Positions 15,529 to 23,522 of a stretch of 31,265 nt of DNA are shown piece by piece (the stretch's first letter is position 1; every line of letters begins with the position of its first letter). The DNA comes from CAYXFZ01 sp964464385. GTDB taxonomy: Bacteria > Planctomycetota > UBA1135. The stretch covers positions 1-31,265 of the forward strand of contig CAYXFZ010000017.1 in assembly GCA_964464385.1 (NCBI GenBank), in the 5' to 3' direction. The notes below the pieces were generated by a model. It made no database searches and was not told the origin of the DNA. It saw only the letters and a program-made list of their open reading frames with translations. The position numbers and the translations under genes are program-made.

Positions 15529-17180
15529 TAGATTTTTCGCGTGCTTTCCATGGTTTCCCGAAGTTTCTCGACCATGTCTTCCCGCTCCTCGTTGTCAAAA
15601 CCAAGGATCTCCTGGATTCCGAGTCCGACATGGGGTAAATATTGTTCTATGTGATTCCGTTTTTGAAATTCGCTGGCCACCCGCTTGCCCTTACGAATGT
15701 GAACACCGAGTTTGCGTCCTGCAACCTGGAGGGCCAACTTGACCTCCTTCTGGATTTCCGGATAACCCGCAATGGCTTCCTTGGCCTCGGAAGTGAAGGG
15801 AACCCAAACACTGGCCATGTGGACCAAAATCACAGCAGAACCCAACGGGAGGGCCCCTTTTGGCTGTTGGAGGCCATAATTTTTCCAAGAGGTTTGGGTC
15901 ATGGACTTGGTGAAACCGCAGGCGGCCTGTTGGAAAAGAAGGGGTACCCGATTGGCAAAACGCAGCAAGCGCACGGGTTCATCTGCCGCACCGAGAAGAT
16001 TTTCCGTGTCCACAGTTCCACGCTTTTTTTTTGCCTTTTTGATGCGGCCTCGGGTGTCCACGACCAAGAAATCATCCCCCGGTTTCGACCAGGCAATGCC
16101 CACTTCAATTTGGAAAGGGTTGCCCCGATAGACCGACGGTGGCCGGGTAGCCACGGCGTAAAAGTCGGCATCACATTCCTTCATGAGCCCTTCCTTGATG
16201 CGAGCTTCTCCAATAGGGGAGAGGCAGTCGGTCGGCGGCGAAGAAATCTTGGTTTTCTGGATAGACCGGTAAAGCAAATCGGCTTCGTCGCGTGCAATAC
16301 GCGAAGGATAGGCTCGCTCTGAGAGTTTGGCGTTGGCCAAGATTTCTTTGGCAACTTTCGGACCTACGCGGCAAAATTCCTCCTGCAAGAAACCAATGAG
16401 CCATCGCGAGTTTGTATCGCGTAGCATTTTCATGAGTTCACCCAGTTCAACCCCATAGGGATGAGGCTTGATTTCCGCGGGCCGGTCCGGAACCTTTTTG
16501 ACGGTTCGCTCGTAAATGCGCGTTTCTCCGTCAGGCGTCGAATACAAAATTCGGGTGTGGGGATTGGCTACTGCAGTTTGTTTCACATAGTCGTCGACGG
16601 AACGCAAGCCACGATGGAAGGTCGCTTCAAGCTCTACCTCGAATCGAGTGCCATGCTTGGAATTCCAACCTGGCGCATCGTTTTCTTTTCCCAGAAGGGC
16701 TTTGTTCTTGGTGAAATCCATTTGAATTTCACAAGAAAATGCCTTTTTGCGCACCACCTTGGAAAAAATCCGCGGACCTTTGCCGGTGGTCATTTGCCCG
16801 TACAAACCAGCTGCAGAAATACCAATGCCCTGTTGGCCACGAGACTGCCGCCGACTATGGAACTTGGATCCATAAAGTAGTTTTCCAAAAATATTGGGAA
16901 TCTGGGCTTGCAGAATGCCAGGCCCGTTGTCTTCTACAGCAACCCGAAAACGATCATCTTCCAATTGCAGGATCTCGATTTGAATTTCCGGGAGGATGCC
17001 CGCTTCCTCGCAGGCATCCATGGAGTTGTCCACCGCCTCTTTGATGGTCGTGAGCAGGGCCTTGCGTGGGTTGTCGAAACCCAAGAGATGACGGTTCTTG
17101 GCAAAGAACTCGGAGATGGAGATTTCTCGCTGGGAGCGAGCCATCTCCTCGGCAGTAGCGTGTTTGGGGCGGGTGGCCAA
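15528..17180 (-). CDS. top6B: DNA topoisomerase VI subunit B (GHKL ATPase)
   Basis: About 550 aa from the TTG at 17180. I chose it because similarity to archaeal Top6B already begins at 'AEEMARSQREIS'; an ATG at 17144 starts inside that motif, and the frame is open to a GTG at 17273. The GHKL ATPase fold has an N-box 'EAVDN' (residues 48-52), a G1 box 'DNGPG' (84-88) and a G2 box 'SRGQQGIGISA' (113-123). The H2TH region has 'PPTDCLSPIGE'. The transducer has 'ASVWVPFTSEAKEAI' and a WKxY element 'SWKNYGL'. ATP binding closes the B subunits and drives strand passage through the Top6A gate. It is the upstream gene of the top6B-top6A pair and is divergent from the sigma gene. Confidence 0.95.
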   Translation of the reverse strand: MATRPKHATAEEMARSQREISISEFFAKNRHLLGFDNPRKALLTTIKEAVDNSMDACEEAGILPEIQIEILQLEDDRFRVAVEDNGPGILQAQIPNIFGKLLYGSKFHSRRQSRGQQGIGISAAGLYGQMTTGKGPRIFSKVVRKKAFSCEIQMDFTKNKALLGKENDAPGWNSKHGTRFEVELEATFHRGLRSVDDYVKQTAVANPHTRILYSTPDGETRIYERTVKKVPDRPAEIKPHPYGVELGELMKMLRDTNSRWLIGFLQEEFCRVGPKVAKEILANAKLSERAYPSRIARDEADLLYRSIQKTKISSPPTDCLSPIGEARIKEGLMKECDADFYAVATRPPSVYRGNPFQIEVGIAWSKPGDDFLVVDTRGRIKKAKKKRGTVDTENLLGAADEPVRLLRFANRVPLLFQQAACGFTKSMTQTSWKNYGLQQPKGALPLGSAVILVHMASVWVPFTSEAKEAIAGYPEIQKEVKLALQVAGRKLGVHIRKGKRVASEFQKRNHIEQYLPHVGLGIQEILGFDNEEREDMVEKLRETMESTRKI

Positions 17181-17273
17181 GGGAGGGTTAAAGCAGGGAA
17201 GAGACCAGTCTGGCCCGTTTGGTCCCTGGATTCCAGCAATGAGACCTAGACAATTTTTCCCATTTGCCCCCAC

Positions 17274-17290
17274 AGGAAAACCAATTTCCT
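17274..17290. promoter_or_regulatory. Inverted repeat in the top6B/sigma divergent spacer
   Basis: AGGAAA (17274-17279) and TTTCCT (17285-17290) are perfect 6-bp arms with a 5-nt centre. They lie in the spacer between the two divergently transcribed genes (17181-17340 with the preferred starts). The size is right for a dimeric regulator site, but no known regulator can be named. Confidence 0.35.
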
Positions 17291-17340
17291 AGCCGATGAA
17301 GGGGAGCCCGCTCCTAAAAGCCGCGACATCATCCCCTTTC

Positions 17341-17976
17341 ATGACCTCAAAATCCAATCCTACATATCCCAAAAAGACCAAGGGAACTGACGTAATTCCT
17401 TTTCAAAAAGGTGGTTGCGAGAACGATCCGGGTCGATGGGAAGATCTCGTCTGGTATGTCGTCCACCGGATCCGGCCGCGACTTCCAGCCTCCGTTTCGG
17501 AGGATGAATTGCACAGTGCCGGCATGGTTGGTCTCCTAGCCGCTTCCCGGGCTTACGATCCAAGTCAGGGTGCCAGTTTCAAAACCTACGCCTACCACCG
17601 CATTCGGGGTGCAATTTTAGATGAACTCCGGCGTATGGATTTTTTGCCCCGGAGTTTTCGTGAGAAGGTCCAGAAACGAGGGGAAGAAGCGCCTTCAATC
17701 GTCCCTCTACCCTTGGACCAGGATGGGCAAGGGACTTTGACCAGCGAAAGCGAAGTGGAGAACCATTGCGAGCGGGAGGAAATGTTGGAAATTCTGCGAG
17801 CTGCAATGGACCAACTTCCGGACAAAATGAGGATGGTCATGGGCCTTTACTACGGAAAGCAGCTGAAGATGCGAGAGATTGGGGATCGGCTTGGTCTGAC
17901 CGAATCCCGTGTCAGCCAAATTCATGCCAACGCGGTTGCTCGCTTGAGACACAAGCTGGGCCCAAAATCCGAATAA
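17341..17976 (+). CDS. FliA/WhiG-family alternative sigma factor (sigma-28 type)
   Basis: 211 aa from the ATG at 17341; an upstream ATG at 17296 would add 15 residues and neither has a good ribosome binding site. Region 2 has 'SEDELHSAGMVGLLAASRAYDPSQGASFKTYAYHRIRGAILDELRRMD', typical of FliA/WhiG (quoted here as family pattern elements: 'GLLAASRAYDP', 'FKTYAYHRIRGAILDELR'). Region 4 has the helix-turn-helix 'MREIGDRLGLTESRVSQIH'. Region 3 is short. Such factors direct RNA polymerase to motility, development or envelope promoters with a GCCGATAA-like -10. No flagellar genes are in the window. The next gene starts 34 nt downstream, so it may head an operon with the peptidase and membrane proteins. 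Confidence 0.9.
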   Translation: MTSKSNPTYPKKTKGTDVIPFQKGGCENDPGRWEDLVWYVVHRIRPRLPASVSEDELHSAGMVGLLAASRAYDPSQGASFKTYAYHRIRGAILDELRRMDFLPRSFREKVQKRGEEAPSIVPLPLDQDGQGTLTSESEVENHCEREEMLEILRAAMDQLPDKMRMVMGLYYGKQLKMREIGDRLGLTESRVSQIHANAVARLRHKLGPKSE

Positions 17977-18010
17977 GGAATCTTCTCAAGGCGGCCGCTA
18001 GGATGTCGCC

Positions 18011-20285
18011 ATGGCTTGGATAGTTTTTACGGGGTTGGCAAGCTTGGGCGGATGGTTCCTCCCGGGGTCATTCTCGTCGCCCTCTATTCAGGATCCCGAG
18101 CCCTTCGTTCACTATGAAATCCAGGCCGAGCTGCAGGATCTCGACGAAGGTTTTCGCCGCGACGGCTCCATGGCCCATCCGGCCGTGATTGCCGGCACTG
18201 TCACAGTGGAATGGCGGAACCCTTCTTCCGTGGCTGTGCCGGACATGCTTTGGCATGTTTACAACAATGCTTGGGCCAGTCCCGATACGGTTTGGTTGCG
18301 GGAGTCTGTTTTGTTCGGGGATCCTCGTTTGCCCCGTGTCTATGGCGGTACCCAAATCCAGAGTGTGGCCGTGGAACAAAACGGGAATTGGATTCCAGTT
18401 GCTCACGACTGGGTGGATCCGTCGGACCGCACTGTTTTGCATTTGGATCTGCCGAGCGAGGTGGCGCCCGCCGCTGCTGTCCGCATCCGGGTCGCTTTTG
18501 AAGCGACCTTAGCCCCCGCCTTTCGTCGTTCTGGTAGTGACGGCGCCGGCGGCTATCTCCATGCTGTGCAGTGGTACCCCAAGCCTGGGGTTTGGGAGAA
18601 GCGCTCCGGTGTCTGGGGTTGGAATTGCGAGCCTTACCACTACCTTGCTGAATTTTATGCCGATTTTGCCAACTGGGAAGTGTCCCTCCGTTTGCCGAAT
18701 CGTTATCACGAAAAAGTTGCCTCCACTGGAAGTGTCGTCCGCGTCGAGTCTCAGGAGGATTCCTTCGTGATCCACTGGCAAGCTACTCAAGTCCACGATT
18801 TTGCTTGGACCGCTGATCCCGATTTTGTCGTGGTGGAGGCCGGCTTTCACGAACTCTTGCATCGTATGGGAGTGCGAGACGCCTCTGCCGAAGACCGGCT
18901 CTTCGCTCAGCTCACTTCCCACCCCGACTTTGCCCACATTGCCAGCGTAAGCGATCTATTGCCCAAAGATCTTCGTATCACCCTCATGCTGCAACCGGAG
19001 CATGCGGTGTATCGGGATGATTACCTGGAGGCCACAGTGACCGCGCTCTATTGGTTTGGTCTTTGGTTCGGTGAATATCCTTATCCCACCCTAGCCATCA
19101 TTGATCCTGCTCACAATGCCCGATGGACCGGGGGTATGGAATACCCACGTCTCTTCACTGGCGGCGTGCGCCTAGGCAACGCCCCGCGGACTCTCTCCCC
19201 GGAGGGGGTCACGGTGCACGAGCTTGGGCATCAGTTTTGGTACGGATTGGTGGGCAACGATGAGTTTCATCACGCATGGCTGGACGAGGGATTCAATACT
19301 TGGAGTACTTCTCGCGTGATGGCTAAGGGCTGGGAGCCATCTCTGGCCACTTGGTCATTGCTTGGCCGTCAATTTTCAGGTCGGCCCCTTTTCTCCCTGC
19401 CGACCTTTGCCCATCATGACCCTCGTTCCGTTTTATCTCAGCAGCGTTGGGCTCTCCCTGATCTTGGTCTGATTTCCGCCTCCCAAGGCGATTTGCGTCA
19501 CGCGACCTCAGTGGGGGATTTCTTTCGGCAATTGCCGTTTTTGACGGCAGTTCCCGAGGTGCCAAGGAATGCCTTGTTAGGCCAACGCAGTGCCTTTCGG
19601 ACACCTTGGTCGGATCCATTGTCCAAACCCATCTTCGATCTGCTTGAAAATGATATGCGTCGGGTAAACGCATATTCCCGGCCGGCTCTCCTGCTGGAAA
19701 CCTTCTCCCGCCTCATGGGGGAGGAGACCATGGCTCGCGTCATGCGTTCCTATTACCAGCATTGGCGCTATCGTCACCCCAAACCTGAAGATTTTTTGGC
19801 CGAGGTCCTGGCCTTCGCGGACGGCACCGAAATTGGGGGGCACCCCTTGGATTGGACTGAGTTTTGGCTACAAGCTTGGGCCAACAATGATGAGTTGGAC
19901 TTTGGAGTCCACCGTATTTTGAATCGAACTGCGCCCAAGAATGCGGCCGACGAAGACCAATGGCAACCGCTGGTGGAAATTCGCCGAATCGGTAGTTTCC
20001 GTTTGCCGGTGGAGTATCGGATTTACTGGAGCGACGGCATGACCCAGAATGGCGTTTGGGATGGGCAGGATCCATGGTTGCGACTCTCCTTGCCGACGGG
20101 AATCCGGAAAGTGGATGCTGTGGAAGTTGACCCAGATCGCCGACTCCTGCTGGACGCCAACCTCATGAACAACTCCTTGCGCGNNNNNNNNNNCGGATCC
20201 AGATCGGCGGCGGGCCCTCCGGTGGGCCTTCCGGGCCATGCTTTGGTCGCAGCAAATGTTGCATGCCGCCGGAGGCACCGGATGA
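18011..20285 (+). CDS. M1-family (gluzincin) metallopeptidase, crosses a scaffold gap
   Basis: About 755 aa; the ATG at 18011 is preceded by AGGA. A short hydrophobic N-terminus ('WIVFTGLASLGGWFLPG') suggests export. A beta-rich N-domain is followed by the catalytic part: 'WTGGMEYP' (residues 372-379, the GxMEN-like exopeptidase loop) and HELGH (403-407) with the third zinc ligand Glu426 in 'HAWLDEGFNTW', exactly 18 residues on. The region after Glu426 is helical. The gap at 20184-20193 hides a frame change: beyond it the frame 'DPDRRRALRWAFRAMLWSQQ' type sequence runs to the TGA at 20283-20285. Read literally, the Ns join this protein to the next gene. It probably trims peptides in the periplasm. 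The stop overlaps the next start (ATGA). Confidence 0.92.
20184..20193. other. Assembly gap (10 N) near the end of the M1 peptidase gene
   Basis: A placeholder run of ten Ns. It creates a false 1083-codon fusion with the downstream membrane protein; the real peptidase C-terminus is in another frame. Confidence 0.97.
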
Positions 20286-21262
20286 CGGAATCTCAGGATA
20301 TTCCCGAGCAAACGCCTCCCTTTGTGGTGGATGCAGAGACTGCCCCCCTTCCCTCGTCCGTGCAAGAGGAAGAACCTCCTCCCGTTGACGTAGGTGTTTG
20401 GTCCGCTCTCCGTTTCGGGGTGATTACCGTGCTTGCTCGCCCTCGGGTCCTGCTGTTCTTGGTCATTCTTGCCGTGCTTTCGGCCCTGCCCCCTGCCATC
20501 GGCGCGTACCATCAGGCTTTGCAAGATGTGGCACCCCTCGTCGAACGATCCGAGGAGCCATTGGATTTCTTGCATTCCGCACCAGGGTGGTTCCTGGCGG
20601 AGTGGGAGCGCTTCAGCCCTGGACATGCGCAATTTTCCGCCTCCCTGTTGACTCCTGGGTTGTTGGCTGCCGCTTGGTTTGGCCTGCTCCTCTCTGCGGG
20701 TTGGATGGGCATTGCCCGTCATCGAGAAAATAAGCATGGCCTCGCCGATTTTCTTGCTCATGGAGGCCGCTTCTTTTTCCCGTTCTTTCGAACTTGGGTC
20801 TTGGGTTTGCCTTTGTTTGCAATTTGGACTTGGGTTCTTTGGGAAACTCCGGCGGAGTTGGCCTTGGATCGGGTGTTCCCCAACGGGGATTCAGCCCTAG
20901 CCACCTCGGAGAGTTTTGCGCGGTCGATTCTGCATGCCCAGGAATTGCTGTACGTGGTCGGCCTCTTTTCGTTGGAGCTTGCTTTGGACCTTGGCCGTGC
21001 CAGCATGATTCGTCGCGGGGGTCGAAGTGCTCTTGTGGGGGTTCTGGCTGGACTCCGACAGGTCGTTTTTCACCCCGTACGCCCTCTTCTCTTTTCCGCT
21101 CTGGCTTGGGGATTTGAGTTGGCCTTGTTGGCAGGCTTGGCCCTAACTTCCTGGTTGCCGTGGTGGACCTTGCTCCTTTTTGTCCCGTTAACCCGCCATG
21201 TATTTCGTGGTGCGCGTCTGGCCGGCTTCGTCGTTTTGACCCCTTCCCGTCCCAAAAACTAG
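20282..21262 (+). CDS. Six-helix membrane protein of unknown function
   Basis: 326 aa from the ATG at 20282, which overlaps the peptidase TGA by 4 bp. The first ~40 residues are acidic and proline-rich ('EQTPPF', 'EEEPPPVD') and should be cytoplasmic. About six hydrophobic segments follow: 'VLLFLVILAVLSALPPAIGAY', 'LLTPGLLAAAWFGLLLSAGW', 'TWVLGLPLFAIWTWVLW', 'LYVVGLFSLELALDLG' and two at the end ('LLFSALAWGFELALLAGLAL' and 'WWTLLLFVPL'). A large periplasmic loop lies between the first two. No catalytic motif is visible and I do not recognise a family. Tight coupling to the M1 peptidase suggests a shared role at the envelope. Confidence 0.85.
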   Translation: MTESQDIPEQTPPFVVDAETAPLPSSVQEEEPPPVDVGVWSALRFGVITVLARPRVLLFLVILAVLSALPPAIGAYHQALQDVAPLVERSEEPLDFLHSAPGWFLAEWERFSPGHAQFSASLLTPGLLAAAWFGLLLSAGWMGIARHRENKHGLADFLAHGGRFFFPFFRTWVLGLPLFAIWTWVLWETPAELALDRVFPNGDSALATSESFARSILHAQELLYVVGLFSLELALDLGRASMIRRGGRSALVGVLAGLRQVVFHPVRPLLFSALAWGFELALLAGLALTSWLPWWTLLLFVPLTRHVFRGARLAGFVVLTPSRPKN

Positions 21263-21273
21263 GAGAACCTCCC

Positions 21274-21477
21274 ATGAATCGTGACGATTGGATTTTCGTT
21301 GGCATCCGAATCATCGGTGTCTGGTATTTGGTCTCCGGCTTGGCCAGCGTTTTTCTGGCCTTTGCATTTTTTCCATTCCTCCTCCATTTGGCCCTTGGCT
21401 TCGTCCTGGCCACTCGCACTCGAGGAATCTGTGCGTGGTTGAGTCGCCGGGACAACCCACCGACAATGTCCAGCTAA
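21274..21477 (+). CDS. 67-aa membrane protein
   Basis: The ATG at 21274 has GGAG (21262-21265) 8 nt upstream, a clear ribosome binding site overlapping the previous stop codon. The product is 67 aa with two hydrophobic segments ('FVGIRIIGVWYLVSGLASVFLA' and 'FFPFLLHLALGFVLA') joined by a short turn, then a basic tail 'TRTRGICAWLSRRDN'. It is probably the last gene of the sigma-peptidase operon. Its stop lies 2 bp from the stop of the convergent AIM24-like gene. Function unknown. Confidence 0.82.
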   Translation: MNRDDWIFVGIRIIGVWYLVSGLASVFLAFAFFPFLLHLALGFVLATRTRGICAWLSRRDNPPTMSS

Positions 21478-21479
21478 AC

Positions 21480-22265
21480 TTAGTGTTCGAAAATTCTGGA
21501 TAGATTTCCCAGAAGGGAGCCTTCACCCGTTTGTTTGCCGCCTCCTTTGGGGGCATTGGCCAGAATCCGATTGGCCAATCGGGAGAAGGGCAAGGATTGA
21601 ATCCAAACTTTGCCGTGTCCTTGCAATGTGGCCAGGAAGAGGCCCTCACCGCCAAAGACCATGGACTTCAATTTGCCAGCGCGTTGAATGTCGTAATCAA
21701 TGCCAGGAGTAAAGGCGACCAAACAGCCGGTGTCCAAGCGCAAGGTTTCTCCCTCGAGTTCCCGCTCGATGAGGGTTCCGCCGGCGTGAAGAAAGGCCAT
21801 GCCATCTCCCTTGAGGCGTTGCAGGATGAAGCCTTCCCCGCCAAATAGACCAGCGCCAAAGCGCTTGTGCAGGGCGATCCCAAGCTCGGTGCCATGCGCA
21901 GCACACAGAAAGGCATCTTTCTGGCAGAAAAGATCTCCGCCAAGATCTTCCATGTTGAGTGGCAGAATTTTTCCGGGATAGGGTGCAGCAAAGGCAACCC
22001 TAGACTTGCTGGTGCCTTGGTTGGTGAAATGAGTGATAAAGATGGATTCCCCAGTGAGGACCCGTTTGCCAGCATCCATCAATTTTCCGAGGAGGCCGGT
22101 TTCGGGCTTGGAGCCGTCTCCCATACGAGCTTCGAATTCAATGCCTTCTTCCATGTAATTCATGGCCCCTGCTTCGGCAATGACAACCTCCCGAGGATCC
22201 AACTCAATTTCAACCACCTGTAGATCGTCTCCGAAAATCTGAAAGTCAACTTCATGGCACTTCAT
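21480..22265 (-). CDS. AIM24/TIGR00266-family protein
   Basis: 261 aa from the ATG at 22265; the frame extends upstream but without family sequence. The pattern is that of the TIGR00266/AIM24 family: 'QVVEIELDPREVVIAEAGAMNYM', then a Gly-rich segment ('GLLGKLMDAGKRVLTGESIF'), 'GKILPLNMED', 'FGGEGFILQRLKGDGMAFLHAGG' and 'VFGGEGLFLATLQGHGKVWIQSLPF' (shown as family fragments). These proteins form a beta-sandwich trimer of unclear biochemical function. It is divergent from the phosphofructokinase gene with only 31 bp between start codons, and convergent with the 67-aa gene with 2 bp between stops. Confidence 0.9.
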   Translation of the reverse strand: MKCHEVDFQIFGDDLQVVEIELDPREVVIAEAGAMNYMEEGIEFEARMGDGSKPETGLLGKLMDAGKRVLTGESIFITHFTNQGTSKSRVAFAAPYPGKILPLNMEDLGGDLFCQKDAFLCAAHGTELGIALHKRFGAGLFGGEGFILQRLKGDGMAFLHAGGTLIERELEGETLRLDTGCLVAFTPGIDYDIQRAGKLKSMVFGGEGLFLATLQGHGKVWIQSLPFSRLANRILANAPKGGGKQTGEGSLLGNLSRIFEH

Positions 22266-22290
22266 GTCGGATGTTCTACCATGCTCCGAC
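22266..22290. promoter_or_regulatory. Inverted repeat in the AIM24/PFK divergent spacer
   Basis: GTCGGA (22266-22271) and TCCGAC (22285-22290) are perfect 6-bp arms with a 13-nt centre, filling the 31-bp spacer between two divergent start codons. The spacer is too short for two normal back-to-back promoters with leaders. Confidence 0.4.
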
Positions 22291-22296
22291 CAAACC

Positions 22297-23508
22297 ATGA
22301 GCAAAGTTCTCCGTGGAGCAGCCGTCCTAGGCCAGTCCGGCGGTCCTACCGTCGTCATCAACCAGTCCCTTGTGGGCTATATTCAAGAGGCGGCAAAACA
22401 CGCTTGCATCACACGGGTGTTGGGCGCCCGTCATGGGGTGGAGGGAATGATGGCCGATGACCTCATGGATCTTGGCGCGATTGATCCCGACTTGTTGGAG
22501 GCAGTCGCCCGCACTCCAGCCGCTGCCTTGGGTTCGGTCCGCCGCAAACCCCAGGAAGGAGATGTGGCCCGAATGATTGAGGTATTCCAACGCCACGACA
22601 TTCGCTATTTCTTTTACATCGGCGGCAATGACACAGCCGAAACTGCGCACATCGTCGCCGATACTTCTGCTGAGCAAGGATATGAAATGCGCTGTTTTCA
22701 TATCCCAAAAACTATCGACAACGACTTGCGCGTGACCGACCATTGTCCGGGCTATGGCTCTGCCGCTCGTTTCGTGGCCCATGCTTTTCAGGGGGACGAC
22801 CGCGACAACCGCTCATTGCTGGGGGTCAAGATCAATATCGTCATGGGCCGCCACGCGGGTTGGTTGACTGCGGCCTCGACTCTCGGGCGGCGCAACGAGG
22901 AGGACGGTCCCCACTTGGTTTATCTACCGGAACGTGTTTTCAATCCCAAAGATTTCGTGGAATCCGTGCAAGAAGTCGAGAATCGCCTTGGCCGCTGTGT
23001 CGTGGCAATTTCCGAGGGCATTCATGATGCTAAAGGTCATCCCTTCTTGCAGGTTTATGCCCAACAAGCCGGCTCGGCCCTCGCTGGCGACCGCGACAGC
23101 CATGGCAACGTCCAACTTTCTGGCACGGGAGCACTTGGAGATGCGCTCGCCAAGTTGCTCAAGGAACAGACTTCCATCGCGCGAGTGCGCGCCGATACCT
23201 ACGGCTACTTGCAACGTTCCTTTCCGGCTGATGTTTCGCCTGTGGATGCCAGTGAGGCCCGCGAGGTGGGTCAAGCCGCCGTGCGTGCTGCCGTCTCTGG
23301 CGGGGACGTGTCCGGTTCCATTGCCCTGCGTCGCGTGGAGAGTAGCGACTACCGTTCCGAGCCCTTCGTAACTCCTCTCCACACCGTGGCCAAGCACACT
23401 AGGGATATGCCCGAAGAGTTTTTAGATGGTGACCACGATGTTTCTCCGGCTTTCCGGAAATATGCCATGCCTCTCACGGGTGGCATCCAACCCATGGCGG
23501 ATCTCTGA
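22297..23508 (+). CDS. pfp: Pyrophosphate-dependent 6-phosphofructokinase
   Basis: 403 aa from the ATG at 22297; the upstream ATG at 22264 would overlap the divergent start. The nucleotide-site motif is GGND (109-112), with Asp112 where ATP enzymes have Gly. The catalytic motif is PKTIDND (137-143), with Lys138 where ATP enzymes have Gly. Both changes are the known marks of PPi use. 'GQSGGPT' (12-18) starts the Rossmann-type fold, and 'MGRHAGWL' and 'ISEGIHD' are family motifs. The enzyme reversibly converts fructose 6-phosphate and PPi to fructose 1,6-bisphosphate and phosphate in glycolysis and gluconeogenesis. It may be cotranscribed with the transporter downstream (14 bp). Confidence 0.93.
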   Translation: MSKVLRGAAVLGQSGGPTVVINQSLVGYIQEAAKHACITRVLGARHGVEGMMADDLMDLGAIDPDLLEAVARTPAAALGSVRRKPQEGDVARMIEVFQRHDIRYFFYIGGNDTAETAHIVADTSAEQGYEMRCFHIPKTIDNDLRVTDHCPGYGSAARFVAHAFQGDDRDNRSLLGVKINIVMGRHAGWLTAASTLGRRNEEDGPHLVYLPERVFNPKDFVESVQEVENRLGRCVVAISEGIHDAKGHPFLQVYAQQAGSALAGDRDSHGNVQLSGTGALGDALAKLLKEQTSIARVRADTYGYLQRSFPADVSPVDASEAREVGQAAVRAAVSGGDVSGSIALRRVESSDYRSEPFVTPLHTVAKHTRDMPEEFLDGDHDVSPAFRKYAMPLTGGIQPMADL

Positions 23509-23522
23509 TTTTGGCCAACGGG

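Noticed and set aside
2130..20193. The three N runs as marks of removed mobile elements or repeats
   Set aside because: Their flanks share no terminal repeats or target duplications; equal 10-N runs are a common scaffold placeholder.
20613..21455. 280-codon minus-strand frame opposite the membrane protein genes
   Set aside because: Composition is Arg/Lys/Pro-rich with no fold signature and it spans two well-supported plus-strand genes and their junction.
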